Assembly: GCF_000226115.1 (NCBI RefSeq)
Contig: NC_016458.1
Coordinates: forward strand, 1,364,001 to 1,428,000
From: Thermothielavioides terrestris NRRL 8126
Taxonomy: Eukaryota; Ascomycota; Sordariomycetes; Sordariales; Chaetomiaceae
Length of the DNA: 64,000 nt
Reading direction: 5' to 3'
Shown here: positions 42,101 through 52,190 of the stretch, one piece after another
How the letters are laid out: every line of letters starts with the position of its first letter
How positions within the stretch are numbered: the stretch's first letter is position 1
Made by a program: the position numbers and the translations under genes
Notes under the pieces: generated by a model
The model's input: the letters and a program-made list of their open reading frames with translations, nothing else
Databases searched by the model: none
What the model was told of the DNA's origin: nothing

Positions 42101-43735
42101 AAACGCTGCTGTACTGTGTACTGTGCTAGTTGACTTCTTCCCAAGCACGTGGACCTGCCGCGATATTGGAAGTGCAGGACTCTCCCAGCTCTGTGCAGAA
42201 CCGCCCAGAAGGAGTGCCCAAGAGATCCCAAGAGATGGAGCACAGGGAGCCAATGGATCGGTCCCGCGACGATCTTGCCTTCTTTCACGAGATCTGTTTG
42301 AGAGGGTGGGAAGTTCTTCGACGACCTTCCTCGCACTTGAGACCGCCACAGGGTCTGAGACGGCGCAATGCCTCAGGCGCCTGGCCTTACACAGTACCAC
42401 AGTGGGTTCGCACATACATACCTTGAGCCGCCGTTGCATGCGCCGCCAGCGCCATGACAGATCCCAACGCCAGTCAGCGGCGAGAAAGGAGGACCATCTG
42501 TCGAGCGCTGTTTTCCGAACTGGAACTTGCATGGCAACCATGGCAGGATAAGAAACCACGTATCCGGGCGGCGCGGCCGGGCAAAGCGAGAGTTAAATCT
42601 CCGACGCGCAGACACCGCGTCAGCAAATCGGTCTACAACTATAAGATGTGTATTAAGGACCTGGGGGACGCACTCTGAGCCGTGACAATCGGCGGCGGGT
42701 GTGGCCGGTGCGGCATAACTTTGTAGGGTCTTACACTACGGTGTATGTAGTGTACTCTCAACGGTCCATTACACATGGCGGTGCCTCGGCACAGCGGCCT
42801 GCATCCGCAAAGCTTTTTACGAATATCCGTACTTCACAGCATGAACGTGGCGTAGCCTCCAGTGCGTTACTCGCCAGCCGCCCGGTGCTGTATTTACCCC
42901 TTAAACCGGACAGCAGGGCGGTTTGGACGACATCAGCAGCTCTGTGACAACGTATAGTTACCTATAGACAGCAGCAAAGTGCCGACAGAGCAAGGTCGTC
43001 AAATCCCCGAGCGTCTGTCCGTTGACTATCCCACTTCCTCACCCATCAGGTTCATCACATCACATTGGAGCCGCCCGGCGGAGAACACCCCCCCTTTCAA
43101 CAGCTTTCTAGTTCACTAGTTCAATAACCCCATTAAATCAGCTTGAATCTTCTACTGATGCGATTATATCTGCCTGAATCCGAGACCTCCCCTCTCAGTC
43201 ATATGTATGTATATACGGAATACAGAGCACAGCAATTGTCACCAAGCCGAGAGCACCTTTCCATCGGCCACGAAGTGGGTCCGGCCGCCGGCCCGGCGCC
43301 GGTCCAACCCCATCGCCCGTCCGGCCCCACAACTGTCCCATCTACGGGCCCTATAATATTGAACGCTCCGGGGATGCCTGCTGGTTAGTGCTGGAGTTTG
43401 TCCCAACTGGGCCATTTGCATCGGATTAGTTGTTGACCTAAAGGGTCGTTGACCTGAGGTGCTGGGTAAGCTGGGAGGACTCGGCTCGCTCTTTTTGCAG
43501 GATAATTTGTCTTCTATTTACCCCTTTTCAGCGCCCCTGGTTTCTCTGGCTAGAACGGAAAGGTGCGCATGCGAGGCTGTTTAGGGCGTTGATTTGTTCA
43601 AGAATACGGCAATGACAAAAACAACCAGCAACCAACGCTGATATTCGCTGTCTACGTAAGTAAGTGCCTTACTTACGACTGCTGGTAGTTACTATTCGCC
43701 CACACCAAAACACCAACCCATCCCCATCAGCGCAC
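39139..43735. other. Intergenic between the CFEM gene and Vms1
   Basis: A 4.6-kb spacer. The part near 39139-39450 is the CFEM leader and promoter. A 322-codon plus-strand open frame at 41583-42551 starts with GTG, shows no domain and is mirrored by open frames on the other strand, so it is not called. TACACTAC and GTAGTGTA form a small inverted repeat at 42731-42753. Confidence 0.5.
39437..39446 (-). promoter_or_regulatory. TATA-like box of the CFEM gene
   Basis: On the minus strand GGGGTATATC is followed by a long CT-rich tract (39425 down to 39370), about 300 bases before the ATG. The arrangement suggests a strong promoter. Inferred from pattern only. Confidence 0.45.
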
Positions 43736-45733
43736 TCACCCGCCGCCCTGCATCCGCCTGATCCTCTCCTCGGCCGCCCTCGCCCGCCGCTCCCTTTCCA
43801 ACCGCATCCTCTGCTCGGCCGTCAGGCCCCTGGCTTCCTCCCATCTCCTCTCCTCGGCCGTCTTGGGCGGGCCGGCATTCAAGATCCCCCCCACCTTCCT
43901 CCCCGGGGCGGGCCTCTCGTCCACCTTGGGCCCCTCTGCCCTCAACCGCTCGACCTCGGCCCGGCGCCGCTCCTCCTCGCGGCTGCGCTCCTGCTCGCGC
44001 TCGCTCTCGGCGCGCCGCTCGGCCTCCGCCCGGCTCAGCGGGCCCGGCACGCGCGCGGCGTCCCAGTCCCAGGCGGCCTCGCCCAGCTCGGCGCGGGCGA
44101 CGCGGAAGGCGTCGCGCGTGGCGCGGTCGCCGGCCAGCTCGAACGGCGTGCGGCCCTCGCGGCTGCGCAGCGTCGGGTCGGCGCCGGCGCGCGCGAGCAG
44201 GCCGGCCACGAGCGCGGCCGAGTTCTGCGCCGCGGCCAGGTGCAGCGCCGTCGGCGCGTGGTGGTTCTGCTGCGCGTCCGGCGGGTGGAAGAGGAAGCTG
44301 GCCGGCAGGTTGTTGGTGCTCAGGTACGAGAGCAGGGCGGGCAGCTTGGAGCGGCGGACCAGCGCTTGGATCTGGTTCGTGTGCAGGAGCGCGGTCTCTT
44401 CCTCCTCGGTGAGCCTTGGCCGGGCGGGTTTGGGCTCGGGTTGTTTGGGTTTGGCGGCTTTCGCTGCCTCGTCTGGCGGCGGAGCGGCGGCCGCTGAGGG
44501 CGGGTGGATCTCCTTCACCTTCAGCCGCGTCAGCTCGATGAAGGAGCGCATAAGCTCGTTCTGTGTCGCCCGGCGTGTGCTGAAGGGGAAGCCCCTGATG
44601 CGGCGGTCGTCGGCACGCAGGACCTGATCGTCGTACGGCCCGAACAGCGTCCGCCTGTTTATCGTGCCCGTCGCTCGGATGAACAGGAGGTCCGAGGTAT
44701 CGATCAGGGCTTTCCAGTCCTTGAGGAGGCCGCGGACGTCGTCGACGAGGGCCTGCTCGTTGTAGCGACGGAGGGAGGAGCCGGCCGAGTGGGCTGCTCC
44801 CTTGGCGTTGTCGTTGGCCGATTGCGAGCCGCCCTGTTTCCGGCGAGTCGTGTACCGGTGGAAGGTCTTGTGGGCCAAGACGATGGCCTCCCTGTTTAGC
44901 GGCCCGAGGGTGCCGTGCTTGCTCCGCTTGGGGGCCAGGCAGACTACCATGGCAGCGAAGTGGCCGCCGCCGATCATGCAGAGGAAGATGTGCTTGCCAT
45001 TGTAGGCTGGGGGAGCCGCGTCCCCATCCTTGGGGGCTTTGGGCATGGATATCGGGGGCAGTTGTCTCTGTTTGATCGCGTCGACGATCTTGTCCTCCTC
45101 GTCCAGCTCTTCGGGCGTGAACATGGCCCGGTATATCCCAAAGTAGGTGTTGTCAGGTAGCTTGGGAGAGCTGAACCACAGTAATGGCGGCTTGCCCGTG
45201 CCCCTCCTCCTCCTCTTTTTCGGCTCTTCATCTTCGTCTCTGTCGACGGGGGCGCGCTTTTCCGCCAGCGAAGCTTGTTTCCTCAACAGCGCAGACAGCG
45301 TCGTGTCCCTGCGCGCGGTCTCGGCTTCCTCGTCCTCGCTCTCGGACGTGTCTGACCCAGATATGCTCACGTCGTTCTCCTCTACCAGCTTCTCGAACTC
45401 GGCCTCGGAGACGGGCTTGAGGCCGTGCATCTTCTGCTTGAGGTTGTAGTAGTGGAGGTCGGTTTTGAGGTGGTCCTTCTGCTCCTGCACGGTGACGAAC
45501 GACAGGCCGCAGAGGGAGCAGGCCTGCGAGCCGAGGACGTTTTCTGGGCCGGCCGAGTTCGGGATTGGGCCCGGGCTCTGCCCTCCGGACGGGGGTACGG
45601 AGTCGGCTGAAGCCTGGTCATTTTGGCCGGGTAGCCCCGCTTCGGGCTTGAGGGCGAGCGAATCAAGGATTTCGGGCGGCAGATCGTAGAGATAGAGAGG
45701 CCGCCCCAGCAGCGGATCCTGCTGCTTGTCCAT
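43736..45733 (-). CDS. vms1: Vms1 / ANKZF1 peptidyl-tRNA hydrolase of ribosome quality control
   Basis: A single exon of 665 aa; ATG at 45731-45733. The order matches Vms1/ANKZF1. A C2H2-type zinc finger lies at about 70-100 (ACSLCGLSFVTVQEQKDH, LKTDLHYYN). The VLRF1 release-factor domain spans about 175-410, including FLCMIGGGHFAAMVV and the catalytic-loop motif RRKQGGSQSANDN with the key Gln near residue 302. Ankyrin repeats follow at about 490-540 (APTALHLAAAQNSAALV, GREGRTPFELA-type), then a Glu/Arg-rich coiled coil. The C-terminus RRARAAEERIRRMQ resembles a VCP/Cdc48-interacting (VIM) motif. Vms1 cleaves stalled nascent chains from tRNA on 60S subunits and works with Cdc48, also protecting mitochondria. 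A TATA-like GATAAAAACC lies about 100 bases upstream on the minus strand. Confidence 0.94.
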   Translation of the reverse strand: MDKQQDPLLGRPLYLYDLPPEILDSLALKPEAGLPGQNDQASADSVPPSGGQSPGPIPNSAGPENVLGSQACSLCGLSFVTVQEQKDHLKTDLHYYNLKQKMHGLKPVSEAEFEKLVEENDVSISGSDTSESEDEEAETARRDTTLSALLRKQASLAEKRAPVDRDEDEEPKKRRRRGTGKPPLLWFSSPKLPDNTYFGIYRAMFTPEELDEEDKIVDAIKQRQLPPISMPKAPKDGDAAPPAYNGKHIFLCMIGGGHFAAMVVCLAPKRSKHGTLGPLNREAIVLAHKTFHRYTTRRKQGGSQSANDNAKGAAHSAGSSLRRYNEQALVDDVRGLLKDWKALIDTSDLLFIRATGTINRRTLFGPYDDQVLRADDRRIRGFPFSTRRATQNELMRSFIELTRLKVKEIHPPSAAAAPPPDEAAKAAKPKQPEPKPARPRLTEEEETALLHTNQIQALVRRSKLPALLSYLSTNNLPASFLFHPPDAQQNHHAPTALHLAAAQNSAALVAGLLARAGADPTLRSREGRTPFELAGDRATRDAFRVARAELGEAAWDWDAARVPGPLSRAEAERRAESEREQERSREEERRRAEVERLRAEGPKVDERPAPGRKVGGILNAGPPKTAEERRWEEARGLTAEQRMRLERERRARAAEERIRRMQGGG

Positions 45734-46293
45734 GGCGGGGCGTGCAAGCAGGCTGCGGGTTCAATGGTGGGATGAATATGTTGGTGGTGCAAGCCCAGGT
45801 TGTCGATGCTCGAGGTCGATGGCGGGGCGGTTTTTATCGGATTAGCGACCGCCCCAGATAACGAAACGGGAAGTGAAGAGTCAGACCGAGATGCGTCATT
45901 GGCAGCTAACCCTAACCCCTACAGTTGGCAGCAAGAATGGTGCTAGGTCGCTCTTCGTTGAGGAGACAACGCCGGTAGGAAAGAATGTTTATTTTTATAG
46001 CATAAACTTCACGGGCAGTTGGACTACATCTGTATTGTTTGATCTTATTCGACAATTTTACATGTTTAATCAAAATGATCCTGTTGTAGCTTTTTTTAAC
46101 CTTTTTTTTTTTTTGTGGTTTTCTTCACATTTTCCTCTCGTGAGCCACCTTACCTCAAAATAGACCTGCCACGAAACATCCCACGTCAACGTGAGAGGGC
46201 TTTTCACACATAAACTCTCTGTCACGACCGTATATGGTACAATAATGCTGGCAGCATTAGCGGCGCCGCTTCTGCGACACTCTCCTTTCGCCC
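45734..46293. other. Intergenic, Vms1 promoter and downstream gene 3' UTR
   Basis: The right-hand half next to 46293 is AT-rich (46000-46140, with a T run at 46106-46119), as expected for a 3' UTR/polyadenylation region of the minus-strand gene that ends at 46294. The left part is the Vms1 promoter. No gene seen. Confidence 0.6.
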
Positions 46294-47667
46294 TCAGGCA
46301 GTACCCGCCAGCGGCTGGAGCCCATAAGCAACGTTGGCCAACTCAATCGCGTCCTCGGGGCCGATGTCTGACACAGAAAACCGGCTGACCAAGTTTGGCT
46401 CCTCCCCCGCCGTGGAGACAGGGGAAGGAGGAGGAATAGCACTGCTATTCTTACCGTGAGACGTGCGCATGTCTTTTTCTCCCTCCGGCTCAGAAGTGGC
46501 CTCCGCTTTCTCAGGGGTAGCTGGCGGCGTCGCTGGCTTGGGGAGATCCTCTGTGCGTGGGGTGCTGGTGCTACGTGGTTGCTGCTGCTGCTCACTCTCG
46601 TTCTGGTCGCCCTGCTGTTGCTGCCGCTGCTCCTCAGGCTGCTGCTCCTGCTGCTGCTGCTCCTGCTGTGGTGTGGTTAGACGGCGGGGGGTGGGAAACG
46701 GGTGAGAGGGAGCGGGAACGGCAGGATCCGGGCTCTGAGAGTCGACTGCTTGCTCCGAGTCGGGGGAGGAAGCTTGGGCTGCTGCTCCCTCGTGGCCAAC
46801 GGGAGACGACATCTCATGAGACGGGCCCTCTGCCTCGCCCGCATGAGACGGGGCCTCTGCCTCGCCCGCTTGAAGCGGGACCTCTGCCTCGCCGCACAGC
46901 TTACGGAGCGTTTCGAGGTGGACCTGCGGCGTCGGGTTTCTGCTTTCCTGCGCTTCCGGTGGTGGGGCGTCGGCGGTGGCAGCAGCAGCGGCGGCAGCGC
47001 CGGTCTCTCTGGCGCTCTGCGGCTCGCTCTGCGGCTCGGTCTGCTCCGTGATCGCGCTGAGGGCGTGCTCATAAGGGTAGACCGACATGGGCGCGCTGAG
47101 CCGCGGCTGCATGCGGACGGCGCCGCCGCCGCCGCTGGCAGACTCACGAGCCTGCCGGCGGCGCGCGCTGAGCGCCCGGCCACGCGTCCATTCCTCGGCC
47201 AGCGCAAGGGTCCTGGCGCGCGCGTCTTCGAGGCGGAACAGCCACTCCGCCGGCGTCTCGAAGCACCGCCTCGGGAGGGCCTTGTCGAGGGCGACGAGCT
47301 CGCCCCGGGCCAGCTTCGGGTCCCCGAGCTCGGACGCCGGCCTGCCGAACACTAGCGGGGCGGGCACCAGCTGCGGGGAGACGCTGAAGGCGTAGCCCCG
47401 GGCGTTCTTGTATGCCCAGTAGTTCAGGACGGCGTCGACCGTGCTGGTGTCGTAGCCCCGGTAGAAGTTCCGGCAGTCCGGGCAGAACCAGTACTTCAGC
47501 TGCACTCGCTCGGCAGGCCGGCATCTGCTGAGCGCCAGCATCCAGCCCGCGCACCAGCCGCCTTCCCGCCACTGCTCGTTCCGGGATTTCTGTTCCCTGC
47601 ACTCGACGAGCTCGCCCACAGCTGTGTGGGCACAGACTGTGTAGACGTGCTTGGTGATGTAGCACAT
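46294..47667 (-). CDS. Hypothetical protein with N-terminal Cys-rich module and Gln-rich tail
   Basis: A single exon of 457 aa from the ATG at 47665-47667 (MCYITKHVYTVCAHT). The frame stays open up to another ATG at 47943, which would add 92 residues. A TATA-like box lies inside that extension, so the shorter start is preferred. The first 80 residues contain spaced cysteines (VCAH, ELVECREQ, GGWCAG, LSRCRPAE, FWCPDC-like YWFCPDCRNFYRGY) that could bind zinc. The segment 80-190 is mixed and moderately hydrophobic (SVSPQLVPAPLVFG, ETPAEWLFRLEDARART). After residue 230 the chain is disordered: Glu/Pro/Ser-rich, imperfect GEAE(A/G)PSH repeats and Gln tracts at about 350-395. N-terminal MCY...H..C leaders of this kind occur in many uncharacterised Pezizomycotina proteins. 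No function can be assigned. Confidence 0.7.
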   Translation of the reverse strand: MCYITKHVYTVCAHTAVGELVECREQKSRNEQWREGGWCAGWMLALSRCRPAERVQLKYWFCPDCRNFYRGYDTSTVDAVLNYWAYKNARGYAFSVSPQLVPAPLVFGRPASELGDPKLARGELVALDKALPRRCFETPAEWLFRLEDARARTLALAEEWTRGRALSARRRQARESASGGGGAVRMQPRLSAPMSVYPYEHALSAITEQTEPQSEPQSARETGAAAAAAATADAPPPEAQESRNPTPQVHLETLRKLCGEAEVPLQAGEAEAPSHAGEAEGPSHEMSSPVGHEGAAAQASSPDSEQAVDSQSPDPAVPAPSHPFPTPRRLTTPQQEQQQQEQQPEEQRQQQQGDQNESEQQQQPRSTSTPRTEDLPKPATPPATPEKAEATSEPEGEKDMRTSHGKNSSAIPPPSPVSTAGEEPNLVSRFSVSDIGPEDAIELANVAYGLQPLAGTA

Positions 47668-48037
47668 GATGGAATGGGAGAGAGCGGTCCGTGTCGAGTG
47701 AGAAGCAGCACTGGTTGTTGATCTCGGCCTACCTTCCTGCAGCGAGGGATTGTGTGAAGCCTTGGAAGTTAAACCGGAATTTGGCTGGCTAGGTGAGAGA
47801 TAAATACCAGTAACTGCGGCGGGAACATACGAGGGTAGTAAAACAATAGCTTTGTTGGGGCAGGTAGCCTGTTTGAGACACCATCTGGTTGTGTCGACAA
47901 AGCAGCCGCGGAGTAGTCGGAGCTTGTCGCTCAACTTATCCATTTAGAGCCTTGATTAATGCAGCACATCAGAAGAACAGCATAAGGAAAACTAGCAAGT
48001 GTATTATTGCATCAAACTGGACCCTGTCTGCCCTCTA
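47668..48037. other. Short intergenic region
   Basis: The promoter and leader of the Gln-rich protein gene plus the 3' UTR of the rhodopsin-domain gene, both on the minus strand. It also contains the optional N-terminal extension of the Gln-rich protein. Confidence 0.55.
47798..47808 (-). promoter_or_regulatory. TATA-like box of the Gln-rich protein gene
   Basis: GGTATTTATCT on the minus strand, about 135 bases upstream of the preferred ATG at 47667 and inside the longer open frame. It supports the shorter start. Confidence 0.4.
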
Positions 48038-49423
48038 TCAAGCAGCTCCGTCCTTGTTCGTCATCTCGTATGCGCCGCCCGGGTCTTCCCGTTTGCCATG
48101 GACCCGTTGACCTTGCTGCCTGTGGAACTCGACGGTGACCTCCTGCGTCTGCGTGATCGTGTTGGCCCCCCCAGCCGGCGATTCCAGGATGCTCTTGTCG
48201 CTGCCCGTGTCGTTGTCCTCCTTGCCCGGGTGCGATTGGCGCCGGTTCCGGTTGGAGCTCGCCACCACCGTCGTCGTGTTGGTCCTTGTTCCGTGCACGT
48301 TCGCGCCGGCCGTCCCGTGGGGCGAGGAGTACTTCTTGGCCGAGGATCTGACGTAGTTGAGGAGCACGCGCAGGACGGGGATGCAGGCGGCCATCACGGT
48401 TGTGCAGACTTCGGCGGTGCCCCAGATGGCGACCTCGGCGGCGAGGACTATTTCCAGGTGTTAGCGTGCCATACATAAAGGCATGTGAATCTTCAGAGGC
48501 CGGGCTCACAGGGAACGTCATCGCTTGCGAGCCGCGGGAGTTTGCTACACTTGACGAAGGCAGTCGATGCGGCACTTTTGAGGGCATTAGCCGAACGTGC
48601 AAGACGGAAAGAACGGTAAGGGCTTCTCCTCACAAGATTCCCATGCTCATCCCAAGGGCGACGCCGAGTTTCTCCTTGGTCTTCATCTGCAAGTTTCAGA
48701 TAATCTTCCAGGGCAGAAGCGAGAGCGTGGCATCCATTGCCCCGGAAATGGCTAGGGTGGTGAGGCGTCTTTCGTCAGCCGTTTATTTGGGGGAGGAAAG
48801 ATCATGGCAACACTCACCAGCCGCGAAGATGGCGTACGCAGTCATGGCATTCTGGTCCCAGCACGTCCCGGGCACTGAGAAATCCCAGACCTTGCGTGCC
48901 GGGGTGCACTGAACCCATTGGAAAAGGGCTCCCAGCCCCATGGCGATGTTCATGATGCAAATGGCCACCCAGATGAACAGTTTCATGTAGCCGTCGCTGA
49001 TGCGCAGCAGCGTGAGGCCGAAGGACGTTTTGGTCAAGACGGCCGCCAGCATGGACAGCGTCGTGACGACGTTGCTGATCAAGGCTATCTGCGAGATATT
49101 GGCAGGGTCGATGTCGATGACATGCCTGCCGAAGCCCAGCGTGATATTTACGGTGATGAGACTCACCGCCGCGAGTTGGAGGGTCTGGTGTGCCGGGCTC
49201 GGAGTAAGCTGGTTTGTCTCGGACGAGCAAAGCAGACCTGGAGACGTACCCAGCCCACGATCAGGATGTGATCGTCCCACCACAGTCTCCGATGGGTCGC
49301 GAGCTTGCAGAATACGCGGAGACCAAGGAACACGGCCGAGAGAGCCATCAGCAGCCAGATGACGATGTTGACCTTCGGCCCGTGGGTCTCAACCGCCGAG
49401 GCTCGCTGCGTTATGGACGCCAT
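48038..49423 (-). pseudogene. Fungal rhodopsin-domain (Pth11-like/SAT4-type) membrane protein with in-frame TGA
   Basis: Five exons fit the family: 49423..49250, 49184..48818, 48751..48634, 48574..48510 and 48447..48038. They total 1134 nt (377 aa if read through). All four introns (65, 66, 59 and 62 nt) have GT/AG ends. The protein has seven hydrophobic segments and the family landmarks LWWDDHILIVGW, QWVQCTPARKVWD, TCWDQNAMTAYAIFAA, LLPWKII, FVKCSKLPRL and IWGTAEVCTTVMAACIPVLR. Codon 199 (48698..48696) is TGA where relatives have TGG after LPWKII. There is no GT inside exon 3 before it, so no ordinary intron can remove it. A truncated product would keep five helices. Either this is a recent pseudogene, a base error, or the stop is bypassed. 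Related proteins are putative GPCR-like receptors or of unknown role. Confidence 0.8.
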
Positions 49424-51296
49424 GACGGACTGCTGAGGAGGTCGCGGTTTCAACCAGCCCGCCTAGTGTTACTCTGCCTCAAGCAGACTAGCTATGGCGA
49501 GTATGCAACGGAGAAGCAAGGAGGAGAGACCATGAGAGAACAGAAAAAGCAAAGAACGAGAGACTAAATCCAGCGGCGCCGGAGTACATGGTGCACATGG
49601 CGCACTGCCGCGATCGAGCCACAAGAGGCTTCCGTCCTGCCTCTGGTCCTTCCCGCTAGTCCGAGGGGTTCAACAGGTCGCGCCCATCTGGGAATCAGCC
49701 TCCCCAGCCCGGATCGACCACGGTGTGGGTATCCCGCAGGGATCAGCGAACACCCACGATGCCCGTTCGGGAGAATGCTCAGCGGACTCGATCTTCTTCG
49801 ACCCTTCACAAGCCCAGGAGCGAGTGCTTTGGCGGCTTGCTACCCCGCAACGGTGAAGCCGCCAGGCTCATACTGTGTAGAACTTGGGACTTCTCCTATG
49901 GTGCCAATGCCGCTAAGAAGGAACTTGGAAGATCCTTACCAATAGTCCCAATTGTCCCAGTGCTCTCCACAAGGAGCTACTGTACATCAAATGCCGGAGA
50001 GGGAAGCTCCCACAGACTCGGCAGGTGAAGGTTGAGCGTGAGACTGCGTTCCAACAACGGCTGAAGTTTCAACTCGTGCTTGCTGACGGGGCCCGAGCGA
50101 CGGGGGTCGCCTGGCGTCACAGAGCACGGATAGTTGGTTACTCAGCTGTAGCATCGACCGCACTGTACCGAAAACGCTGCCCACATCCTTCGTGCGCTCT
50201 TTTTCTTCTTGCTGCTTTAATAAGGTCCTTCAAGAAGTCGTCTTACGGAACGAACTCTCGCATTCTCCAATGTCGAGGCTGCGTGCGGTCTCATCAGGGC
50301 CGCTTCCCGAGGTTGCATTCCGTCTTCAGCCACCAGTGAGCCAACGTGGTGTAACCTCTGCTCAGTGGGGTTGATCAAGATCTGCCTGTGGAGCAAGGGA
50401 TTTACACTAGGGTAGGTACCTAGTCAACAGCCATCAACTACCGTTAGTGCAACCCAGGGGACCTGGGATAGTGGAGGAGCTCACTGATGAAGCCCCCCCA
50501 CCTCGATGACAACAAGACGGGAGGGAACCAAATGGTCGGAAGCAGAGATTTTGTAGAGGGAAAGGACTCGTCGTGCCTGAGTGCCACGACGCCAGCAGAT
50601 GCCGGATGCATACTGCATGCATACACAGTAGGGTACCGAGGTTTCAAGATCGTTTGGACGCTGTTGCGCTTAACAACTCTGGTGGCAACCATTAGCCCCA
50701 TCCACAAGCTTGGTTCGTGCCAGTACAGCGCTGGCATCTCGTGTATGTATGCGCGAGGTGTTTATCCCTCCTTGCAACGGTCGGCATGTAGGGGCGGGTA
50801 AAGGGGTTTGGAACTTAGGGTGCTACTCTGAATGTGCAGTAACTTCCATACCGAGAAGAGTCTGGGTGTCATCCATTGAAGAAGCTTGGCTGACTCATCA
50901 AGCCTGGTCTTAGCAAGAAGGTGGACAAGCATCAGCTAATCATCCGTCAGCGAACGGGCAGGCAAAAGCTCCACTTTGTCATCGCCGAGTTGACGACAAC
51001 ACGACAACGTTGAAGGATGATACTGAGAGAAGGAGAGGATCCGTAGCTGTACAGCAATTTAAAATGCTCATCCAATGATCACGTAGCCACTACGCACCAC
51101 CGTTCCGTCGGCTGCTAGCATGTTCTCTGAGAAGTTGCTTCGTGATATAAGAGCAAGGCACAACCTCCGTTCTCATCTTGAGCCGTCCGTTTTCGACGCA
51201 ACCAGCTTTCACACGCAGAGCACATAAGTGACATCCGCACCAAGTCAGACACCGTTCACACATCAGCTTCATCTCTGTCATCCCCCACAGCCGCCC
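49424..51296. other. Intergenic, divergent promoter between rhodopsin-domain gene and pirin
   Basis: A 1.9-kb spacer with no recognisable exon. GGTAGGTACCTAG at 50411-50423 is another copy of the palindromic spacer motif. The pirin TATA-like site is listed separately. Confidence 0.55.
51143..51153 (+). promoter_or_regulatory. TATA-like box of the pirin gene
   Basis: TGATATAAGAG about 150 bases before the pirin ATG, followed by CT/CA-rich leader sequence. Good position and sequence for a fungal TATA element; not tested. Confidence 0.5.
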
Positions 51297-52190
51297 ATGC
51301 AGAGTACCCTCCGCACGGCCATGTCCGGGACGCTGCGCCACGCCACCATCAAGCTACACCGGTCGGCGGCCCGCGGGCACGCCAACCACGGCTGGCTCGA
51401 CACCTACCACTCCTTCAGCTTCGCGGGCTGGTACAACCCGGACTTCACCCACTTCGGCGCCCTGCGCGTGCTCAACGAGGACCGCGTGCAGCCCGGCACG
51501 GGCTTCCCGGCGCACCCGCACCGCGACTTCGAGATCTTCAGCTACATCCTGTCGGGCGAGCTGACGCACACCGACTCGACCCACACCGGCGCCGGCAGCA
51601 GCAACAGCGATAAGCCCGAGTCGGAGCTCTTCTGCCGCGTGCGCCGCGGCGACATCCAGTTCACCACCGCCGGGTCGGGCGTGACGCACTCCGAGTTCAA
51701 CCGGCACGCGCGCGAGCCCGTGCACTTCCTGCAGATCTGGGCGATCCCGTGGAAGCGCGGGCTCCCGCCGCGGTACGCGCGGGCCACGAGCAGCGACGCC
51801 GACAAGCGGCGCGGGTTCGTCAGCCTGCTGAGCCCGCTGCGCGGCGGCGCCGACGCCACCGCGGCGCAGGAGAGGGCCGCCGCGCCGAGCATCCCCGGGA
51901 CCATCGCCATCCACGCCGACTTCGTCATGGCGGCCGGCATCATCGCGCCCGGAGCCAGGTTTGAGTGGACCGTCGGCGCTGAGGCGACCGAGGCTGTTCA
52001 GAGGAAGGTTTATGTGCATTTGCCCATGACGAAAGGCGGGAAGGCGAAGATTAGGTTGGACGGGAGAGAGGAGAGCGTCATGATGGAGGGGGACGGCGCA
52101 TTTGTCGAGGGCGTCAGCGCGGGAGATAAGCTTGTGGTGGAGAGCGTGGGAGACGCCGAGGCAGAGGTGGTCGTTCTGGACACGGCGTGA
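51297..52190 (+). CDS. Pirin family protein (bicupin)
   Basis: A single exon of 297 aa from the ATG at 51297-51299 (MQSTLRTAMSG); an in-frame ATG at 51321 would give 289 aa, closer to typical pirins. The N-terminal cupin carries the pirin signature GFPAHPHRDFEIFSYILSGE and FTTAGSGVTHSEF. The metal ligands His73, His75, His131 and Glu133 (first-ATG numbering) match the four-ligand iron site of human pirin and bacterial YhhW. The second cupin (about 185-297) is less conserved, as usual. Members are iron-binding nuclear cofactors or quercetin 2,3-dioxygenase-like enzymes; which applies here cannot be told. There is no targeting signal. The C-terminal third has different codon use (more AGG/GGA) than the very GC-rich first two thirds, without other signs of transfer. 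Confidence 0.93.
   Translation: MQSTLRTAMSGTLRHATIKLHRSAARGHANHGWLDTYHSFSFAGWYNPDFTHFGALRVLNEDRVQPGTGFPAHPHRDFEIFSYILSGELTHTDSTHTGAGSSNSDKPESELFCRVRRGDIQFTTAGSGVTHSEFNRHAREPVHFLQIWAIPWKRGLPPRYARATSSDADKRRGFVSLLSPLRGGADATAAQERAAAPSIPGTIAIHADFVMAAGIIAPGARFEWTVGAEATEAVQRKVYVHLPMTKGGKAKIRLDGREESVMMEGDGAFVEGVSAGDKLVVESVGDAEAEVVVLDTA

Noticed and set aside
41583..42551. 322-codon plus-strand open frame
   Set aside because: Starts with GTG, shows no domain, overlaps open frames on the other strand and has chance-like composition. It cannot be supported without transcripts.
47668..47943. Upstream in-frame ATG at 47943 for the Gln-rich protein
   Set aside because: A TATA-like box lies within the extension and the conserved-looking part begins at the ATG at 47667.
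48634..48751. A-to-I RNA editing as the default explanation for the TGA in the rhodopsin-domain gene
   Set aside because: Known fungal editing favours UA contexts such as UAG. UGA has G before the A, so it is kept only as a testable alternative.
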